Assembly (NCBI GenBank): GCA_902475645.1
Contig: CABSAH010000059.1
Coordinates: 1-9,630 of the forward strand
Origin: an uncultured Christensenellaceae bacterium
Lineage (GTDB): Bacteria; Bacillota; Clostridia; Christensenellales; CAG-138
DNA length: 9,630 nucleotides
Reading direction: 5' to 3'
The notes beneath the pieces were generated by a model, which worked only from the letters and a program-made list of their open reading frames with translations, ran no database searches and was not told the origin of the DNA. Below, in pieces: positions 5,959 to 9,630 of the stretch. Made by a program: the position numbers and the translations under genes. Position 1 is the stretch's first letter, and the number at the start of each line of letters is the position of its first letter.

Positions 5959-6414
5959 ATGAACGTGCTGTTTTTTCTGAGGCCAAAGGTTACCACGGCC
6001 TACATCTATTATGATAATACCCTTAGGCAGGGGCTTGAAAAGCTGAGGCATTACGGCTATACCGCCATACCCGTTATTGATCACGACGGTAAATACAAGG
6101 GAACCGTTACCGAAGGGGACTTTTTGTGGAAGCTTGCGGACGAATCCGCATGGGATAACCATGCGCAGGAGCGGCTGTATGTTAAGGACATACTAAAGGC
6201 GGACCGCAACAGGGCGGTGAACGTGAACGCATCGCTTGAGGATTTGTTCCTTATGGCGCAGATACAGAACTTTGTGCCCGTAACGGACGATTTGGGTTCG
6301 TTCATAGGCATAGTTACCAGGCGCGACATACTGCAATATTATTATAAGCTTACCCATCCCGAAATTGCGCAGAAGCAGCAGCGCCCCGCGGCGGCGAACG
6401 CGGAAGGAGCATAA
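5959..6414 (+). CDS. CBS-pair protein, DarB/CbpB-like (151 aa)
   Basis: This small soluble protein consists of little more than two CBS domains (about 10-60 and 78-130), a fold that binds adenine nucleotides. Key stretches are LEKLRHYGYTAIPVIDHDGK (26-45) with GTVTEGDFLW (48-57), and FVPVTDDLGSFIGIVTRRDI (105-124). Each has the 'IPV-D-x-G-x-x-x-G-[IV]-[VT]' pattern. The domain order, length and 'GYTAIPV' segment resemble Bacillus DarB (YkuL)/CbpB, which bind cyclic di-AMP and act on partner proteins. Assigning that ligand here is inference. The last 15 residues are Ala/Gln-rich and look disordered. ATG 5959 has only a weak GAGA Shine-Dalgarno site 8 bases upstream. The stop codon is 2 bases before the TTG start of the radical SAM gene, whose Shine-Dalgarno site lies inside this gene, so the two should be cotranscribed and translationally coupled. 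Confidence 0.9.
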   Translation: MNVLFFLRPKVTTAYIYYDNTLRQGLEKLRHYGYTAIPVIDHDGKYKGTVTEGDFLWKLADESAWDNHAQERLYVKDILKADRNRAVNVNASLEDLFLMAQIQNFVPVTDDLGSFIGIVTRRDILQYYYKLTHPEIAQKQQRPAAANAEGA

Positions 6415-6416
6415 GC

Positions 6417-7292
6417 TTGGGCGATTTTTACGAAGGGCGCATATTCCGCCCGCCAAGCGAGGCATACAGCCTTATAGTGCAGTCCACAATAGGGTGCAGC
6501 CATAACCGCTGCGCCTTCTGCACAATGTATAAGGAAAAGAAGTTCCGAATACGGAGCGTGGACGATGTTTTATGCGACCTTGAACGCGCGCGCGGCTTTG
6601 CAAGCAGCATAAAGCGCATATTCTTTGCAGACGGGGATGCGTTTATGCGCAAAAGCGAAGAGCAGCTGAGCATAAGCGCGGCGGTAAGGCGCATTTTCCC
6701 GGAATGTGAAAGGGTTAGCATGTATGCTTCGTCCAAAAGCGTGCTTATAAAAACGGATGACGAGCTTAAGGCGCTGCACGATTCGGGCATAAGGCTTTTG
6801 TACATGGGGCTTGAATCGGGCGATGATGAGCTGCTTAAGCGCATAGACAAGGGCGCAACGGCCGATGAGATAGTGCTTGCGGGGCAGCGCGCAAAGCGGG
6901 CGGGCTTTGCGGTTTCACTTACGGCTATACTCGGCCTTGCGGGAGATGAAGGCTCCGCTGCGCACGCAAGGGCCACGGCGCGCGCCGTAAGCCTTATGAA
7001 GCCGGATTATTTTGGCCTGCTTTCGCTTATGCTGGAGCCGGGCTGTCCGATGTATGATGATTACGTTGCGGGTAAGCTGAAGCCCGTAGGCCCCGCGGCG
7101 GCGCTTGAAGAATGCAGAACAATGCTTGAAAATACGGATAGCGAGGGTACGGTGTTCCGCGCCAACCATGCATCGAACTACATAAATCTGAAGGGAACGC
7201 TAAATAAGGATACGCCGCGCATGTTAAGGGAAATAAACCGCGCACTCAGCGGACACGCGCCAATAAAGGACGAAGCGTGGAGAAGATTATGA
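6417..7292 (+). CDS. Radical SAM protein with CX4CX2C cluster motif (291 aa)
   Basis: This is a radical S-adenosylmethionine protein of a widespread but functionally undefined family; the reaction is unknown. The [4Fe-4S] ligands should be C27, C32 and C35 in CSHNRCAFC, a CX4CX2C spacing instead of the usual CX3CX2C. The opening RIFRPPSEAYSLIVQSTIG (8-26), FFADGDAF (69-76), YMGLESGDDELLKRIDKG (129-146), ILGLAGDEG (171-179), LSLMLEPGCPMY (202-213) and VFRANHASNYINLKGTL (246-262) are family landmarks that I recall. GLESGDD is the region that usually contacts SAM. There is no B12-binding domain and no extra-cluster (SPASM) domain. The start is TTG at 6417, supported by AAGGAG (6404-6409) 7 bases upstream. 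It is the second gene of an operon with the CBS protein. Confidence 0.92.
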   Translation: MGDFYEGRIFRPPSEAYSLIVQSTIGCSHNRCAFCTMYKEKKFRIRSVDDVLCDLERARGFASSIKRIFFADGDAFMRKSEEQLSISAAVRRIFPECERVSMYASSKSVLIKTDDELKALHDSGIRLLYMGLESGDDELLKRIDKGATADEIVLAGQRAKRAGFAVSLTAILGLAGDEGSAAHARATARAVSLMKPDYFGLLSLMLEPGCPMYDDYVAGKLKPVGPAAALEECRTMLENTDSEGTVFRANHASNYINLKGTLNKDTPRMLREINRALSGHAPIKDEAWRRL

Positions 7293-7301
7293 TAAACAAA
7301 C

Positions 7302-7340
7302 CACAGGGGAGGCAGCAAGCCGCCCCTGTGTGCGCATTTT
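7302..7340 (+). terminator. Strong hairpin after the radical SAM gene, weak T-tract
   Basis: CACAGGGG (7302-7309) pairs perfectly with CCCCTGTG (7323-7330), extended by GGC/GCC past one mismatch to an AGCAA loop. The only T-run, TTTT at 7337-7340, is 6 bases beyond the stem, so it is a weak intrinsic terminator. It begins 10 bases after the stop codon. Confidence 0.6.
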
Positions 7341-7354
7341 GGGGCAATATTGGC

Positions 7355-7401
7355 AAAGCGGCATAAAGAATCCGTTAAGATAAAGCGCATAACCGTAAAG
7401 A
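7355..7401. repeat. Imperfect tandem repeats upstream of the kinase promoter
   Basis: Two related units follow each other. Unit 1 (7355-7380) is AAAGCGGCATAA, then AGAAT, then CCGTTAAGA. Unit 2 (7382-7401) is AAAGCGCATAA followed directly by CCGTAAAGA. The two CCGT(T/A)AAGA boxes are 21 bases apart, two helical turns, and end 5 bases before a predicted -35 box. This arrangement suits a direct-repeat binding site for an OmpR/KdpE-type regulator, though that role is inferred. Confidence 0.45.
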
Positions 7402-7406
7402 GAACG

Positions 7407-7435
7407 TTTACATTGGCGCGGCGCGGCAATATGCG
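7407..7435 (+). promoter_or_regulatory. Candidate promoter of the kinase/regulator operon
   Basis: TTTACA (7407-7412), a 17-base spacer and TATGCG (7430-7435). The -10 box is weak, as is common for activated promoters. Just downstream, GCATT-GCAAT-AATGC (7436-7450) and TTGCA-ATAA-TGCAA (7439-7452) are two overlapping inverted repeats. The rest of the 218-base gap before the kinase holds the hairpin at 7302 and the repeats at 7355, and no gene that I can see. Confidence 0.4.
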
Positions 7436-7510
7436 GCATTGCAATAATGCAAAAATCGTTGTACATTTATTATGTATACGGAAAAATCCATTACGGCAAA
7501 GGGGATGCGC

Positions 7511-8629
7511 ATGAGCTCGCCGGCAAAGAAAAAGTCTGCAAAAACAATATGGCGCGACGTTGGCATAACCGTAGGCACGCTTGCGGCGGCAACGCTTTTG
7601 TGCTATGCGCTGAGGCCGTTTGCGGGGGAAGAACAGTTTGAAGCGATAATATTCGTGGTGGCGGTGCTTATAATTTCGCGCTTCACAAACGGGTATGCAT
7701 GCGGCGTGGCGGCGAGCATAATAGGCGTGCTTATAGTCAACTGCGTTTTTACATATCCGTACTATCGGCTGAATTTTACGCTTACGGGATACCCGATAGC
7801 GATACTTAGCATGCTTGCGGCGGCCGTTCTAACCGGCACGCAGACCACAAGGATAAAGGAGCAGGAGCAATTAAAGGTTGAGGCCGAAAGGGAGCGGACA
7901 AGGAGCAATCTTCTGCGCGCCGTGTCGCACGATTTGCGCACGCCGCTTACGGCAATTTCGGGCGCATGCAGCGTGCTGAAGGAAGGCGAGGATACGCTGA
8001 GCGCGGAGGAAAAGCATAAGCTTTTGAACCAGATAGACGAGGATTCGCAATGGCTTATAAGGCTGGTTGAAAACCTGCTCGTAGTTACGCGGATAGATAC
8101 GCCAGGCAGCGGGGCGAACATAGCAAAGGAAAGCGAAGCGGTGGAGGAGGTTGCGGCGTCCGCATTGGCGCTGTTCAAAAAGAATTTCCCAAGCGTTAAG
8201 GTGGAAGCGCGGCTGCCCAAGGAGCTTTTGATGGTACCTATGGACGGTATGCTTATAAGGCAGGTATTGCTGAACCTTTTTGAAAACGCGGCAATACACG
8301 CGGAGGGCATGACCAAGATAACGCTTGAAATAAAGCGGGAAGGAGACAACGCGGTATTTCGCGTTATAGACGACGGGCGCGGAATAGACCCCAATGTGCT
8401 GCCGCATATATTGGAGGGCAACTTTAAGCAAAGCGTAGGCAGCAGCGAGGATAAAAAGCGGAACATGGGCATAGGGTTAAGCGTGTGCAGCACCATAATA
8501 AGCGCGCATGAGGGCGAAATGCGGGCATATAACGGGCGAAGCGGCGGGGCGGTATTTGAATTTACGCTTCCGCTGGATATGACGGAGATGGAGCTATATG
8601 ACTATGACGAGCAGCAGGAGGACGAATGA
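7511..8629 (+). CDS. KdpD-like sensor histidine kinase lacking the N-terminal sensor (372 aa)
   Basis: This membrane histidine kinase should autophosphorylate and pass phosphate to the response regulator encoded next. Order: a short basic N-terminus; a DUF4118-type membrane domain as in KdpD with hydrophobic segments at about 15-35, 44-57, 63-80 and 93-108; a coiled linker (about 113-135); the H box AVSHDLRTPLTAI with H140; the N box LLNLFENAAIHA with N259; G1 VIDDGRGID (285-293); and G2 NMGIGLSV (318-325). Full KdpD is near 900 residues, with an N-terminal KdpD domain and a universal-stress domain. Both are missing here, and no kdpFABC genes are visible. The start at 7511 is chosen because AAAGGGG lies 6 bases upstream; ATGs at 7472 and 7505 are too far from or too close to that site. 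The acidic tail EQQEDE overlaps the regulator start by 4 bases. Confidence 0.9.
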   Translation: MSSPAKKKSAKTIWRDVGITVGTLAAATLLCYALRPFAGEEQFEAIIFVVAVLIISRFTNGYACGVAASIIGVLIVNCVFTYPYYRLNFTLTGYPIAILSMLAAAVLTGTQTTRIKEQEQLKVEAERERTRSNLLRAVSHDLRTPLTAISGACSVLKEGEDTLSAEEKHKLLNQIDEDSQWLIRLVENLLVVTRIDTPGSGANIAKESEAVEEVAASALALFKKNFPSVKVEARLPKELLMVPMDGMLIRQVLLNLFENAAIHAEGMTKITLEIKREGDNAVFRVIDDGRGIDPNVLPHILEGNFKQSVGSSEDKKRNMGIGLSVCSTIISAHEGEMRAYNGRSGGAVFEFTLPLDMTEMELYDYDEQQEDE

Positions 8630-9336
8630 GCAATAAATATTTGGTAGTTATAGTGGAGGATGAACAGAACATATCCGGCTTTGTAAGCACGGTGCTTGAA
8701 GCCAACGGATTTGACACAATGGTTGCGCGCAACGGGGCGGAGGCCGTTATACTCATAACGTCGCACTGCCCGGACGTAATACTGCTTGATTTGGGGCTGC
8801 CGGATATGGACGGGCAGAGCATAATAGAAACCGTGCGAAGCTGGTCGAACGTGCCGATAATAGTGGTATCCGCGCGCACAAGGGAGCGCGACAAGGTGAA
8901 GGCGCTTGAAGCGGGGGCGGATGACTATATAACAAAGCCGTTCGGCACAAGCGAGCTGCTTGCGCGGATACGCACGGCGCTGAGGCATGTGCAGCTAAGG
9001 GAAGGGCAGCAGGCGCAGCGGCAAAGCGGCGTATTCCATACGGGCGAGTTGGAGGTGGATTACGACAGGCGGCGCGTATTCGTGAACGGCGAGGATGTAC
9101 ACCTGACGCAGAATGAATACAAAATTGTTGCGCTGCTCAGCAAGTATTCGGGCCGCGTGCTTACATATGATTCAATAATAAAGCATATTTGGGGGCCGAA
9201 TGCCAAGCAGGGCAACCAGATACTGCGCGTGAACATGGCAAACATCCGCCGCAAGATAGAACCTTCCACAGCTGAGCCGCGCTATATTATGACCGAGATG
9301 GGCGTGGGCTACCGCATGGCGGAGGGCGACGAATAA
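8626..9336 (+). CDS. KdpE-like OmpR-family response regulator (236 aa)
   Basis: This is the DNA-binding partner of the preceding kinase. The receiver domain (about 5-120) has the acidic pair E11/D12, the phosphoacceptor D55 in VILLDLGLPDMDG, S82 in VVSARTRERDK, and K104 in YITKPF. The C-terminal winged helix (about 137-233) has VHLTQNEYKIVALLSKYSG (158-176), the recognition-helix region ILRVNMANIRRKIEP (199-213) and YIMTEMGVGYRM (220-231). These are closest to KdpE-type regulators. Its ATGA overlaps the kinase stop, and AGGAGG (8616-8621) inside the kinase gene serves as its Shine-Dalgarno site, so expression should be coupled. Its target promoters are not identifiable from the window, though the repeats at 7355-7401 are a candidate for autoregulation. 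Ile codons are 15 ATA, 3 ATT and 1 ATC. Confidence 0.95.
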   Translation: MSNKYLVVIVEDEQNISGFVSTVLEANGFDTMVARNGAEAVILITSHCPDVILLDLGLPDMDGQSIIETVRSWSNVPIIVVSARTRERDKVKALEAGADDYITKPFGTSELLARIRTALRHVQLREGQQAQRQSGVFHTGELEVDYDRRRVFVNGEDVHLTQNEYKIVALLSKYSGRVLTYDSIIKHIWGPNAKQGNQILRVNMANIRRKIEPSTAEPRYIMTEMGVGYRMAEGDE

Positions 9337-9350
9337 AAGCCAAAATAACT

Positions 9351-9389
9351 AAGGGAGCAGCCTTGAACTGCTCCCTTGCTGTTTTTTTT
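9351..9389. terminator. Strong intrinsic terminator, probably bidirectional
   Basis: AAGGGAGCAG (9351-9360) pairs perfectly with CTGCTCCCTT (9368-9377) around a 7-base loop. GCTG and then eight T follow on the plus strand. It ends the kinase/regulator operon. On the minus strand it lies 17 bases after the arginine deiminase stop, with a moderate T-rich flank (AGTTATTTT). Confidence 0.9.
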
Positions 9390-9393
9390 ATCC

Positions 9394-9630
9394 TTATATT
9401 GCGCTGCGGTTTATGGGCATGCTCATGCACCGCGGGCCGCCGCGTCCGCGCACAAGCTCGCCGGCAGGAACAAGGTTAAGCTTTATTCCGGCCTTGGCAA
9501 TAAGCTCGTTGGTAACATCGTTGCGGTCGTATACGGCAATGTTGCCGGGGGAAAGCGTGAGCGAATTCGAGCCCATGTTCCAATGCTCCCTTGCGGCAAT
9601 TATGGGATCTCCGCCGCCCATTTCTATGAA
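9394..9630 (-). CDS. arcA: Arginine deiminase, C-terminal fragment (start outside window)
   Basis: Arginine deiminase hydrolyses arginine to citrulline and ammonia, the first step of the arginine deiminase pathway. The frame stays open to the window's edge, and about 78 C-terminal residues are visible. REHWNMGSNSLTLSPGNIAV and YDRNDVTNELIAKAGI match the family's REQWNDGSNTLAIAPG/YDRNxxTNxxLxxAGI region. RGRGGPRCMSMP holds the catalytic cysteine nucleophile, so the visible end looks intact. The His and Asp/Glu catalytic residues lie upstream, outside the window. It is convergent with the response regulator gene. Whether arcB/arcC or an arginine/ornithine antiporter accompany it cannot be seen. 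Confidence 0.93.
   Translation of the reverse strand, partial: FIEMGGGDPIIAAREHWNMGSNSLTLSPGNIAVYDRNDVTNELIAKAGIKLNLVPAGELVRGRGGPRCMSMPINRSAI

Noticed and set aside
5946..6014. 22-codon open frame overlapping the CBS gene start
   Set aside because: It begins at an ATG with AAGG upstream, but the peptide has no attenuator-like codon run. Chance overlap is the simpler explanation.
7762..8496. Long open frame (244 codons) antisense to the histidine kinase
   Set aside because: It lies fully inside a gene with intact kinase motifs. Its Ser/Leu-rich translation has no domain pattern. The codon bias of the sense strand leaves few stops on the other strand.

Overview
The window reads as a chromosomal segment of a low-redundancy, moderately GC-rich Clostridia-type Bacillota (Firmicutes). 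The evidence is the gene set: ribosomal protein bL17, a DUF1846/UPF0371 protein, a DarB/CbpB-like CBS protein, a KdpD/KdpE-like two-component pair, arginine deiminase, and strong AGGAGG-type Shine-Dalgarno sites. Codon use is peculiar: the isoleucine codon ATA dominates most genes (15 of 19 Ile codons in the response regulator), while the bL17 gene prefers ATC (6 of 10). I cannot name a genus. There are no phage, IS, CRISPR, tRNA or rRNA features, and no gene-free stretch exceeds about 220 bases.

Layout, left to right. (a) 1-480: the 3' end of rplQ and its terminator, with the next gene's promoter -35 box placed inside the terminator loop. (b) 515-2207: three genes of unknown function: a seven-segment membrane protein, then a divergent pair of small proteins (144 and 97 aa) that share a Pro-x-Leu-x-Pro helical motif. 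(c) 2262-4261: a minus-strand GNAT acetyltransferase divergent from a plus-strand PIG-V-type membrane mannosyltransferase that looks leaderless. (d) 4283-5869: a DUF1846 gene with its own promoter and a terminator-like hairpin in its 5' leader. (e) 5894-7292: a two-gene operon of a CBS-pair protein and a radical SAM protein with a CX4CX2C cluster motif, the second gene translationally coupled. (f) 7355-9389: an operator/promoter-like region, a short KdpD-type histidine kinase and an overlapping KdpE-type response regulator, closed by a strong terminator. (g) 9394-9630: the C-terminal end of arginine deiminase on the minus strand.

The window is mostly ordinary housekeeping and regulatory content. 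I did not find a clearly new multi-gene system. The items most worth a second look are the divergent small-protein pair at 1355-2207, the CBS/radical SAM operon, the leaderless transmembrane glycosyltransferase, the DUF1846 leader hairpin, and the tandem repeats upstream of the kinase promoter.
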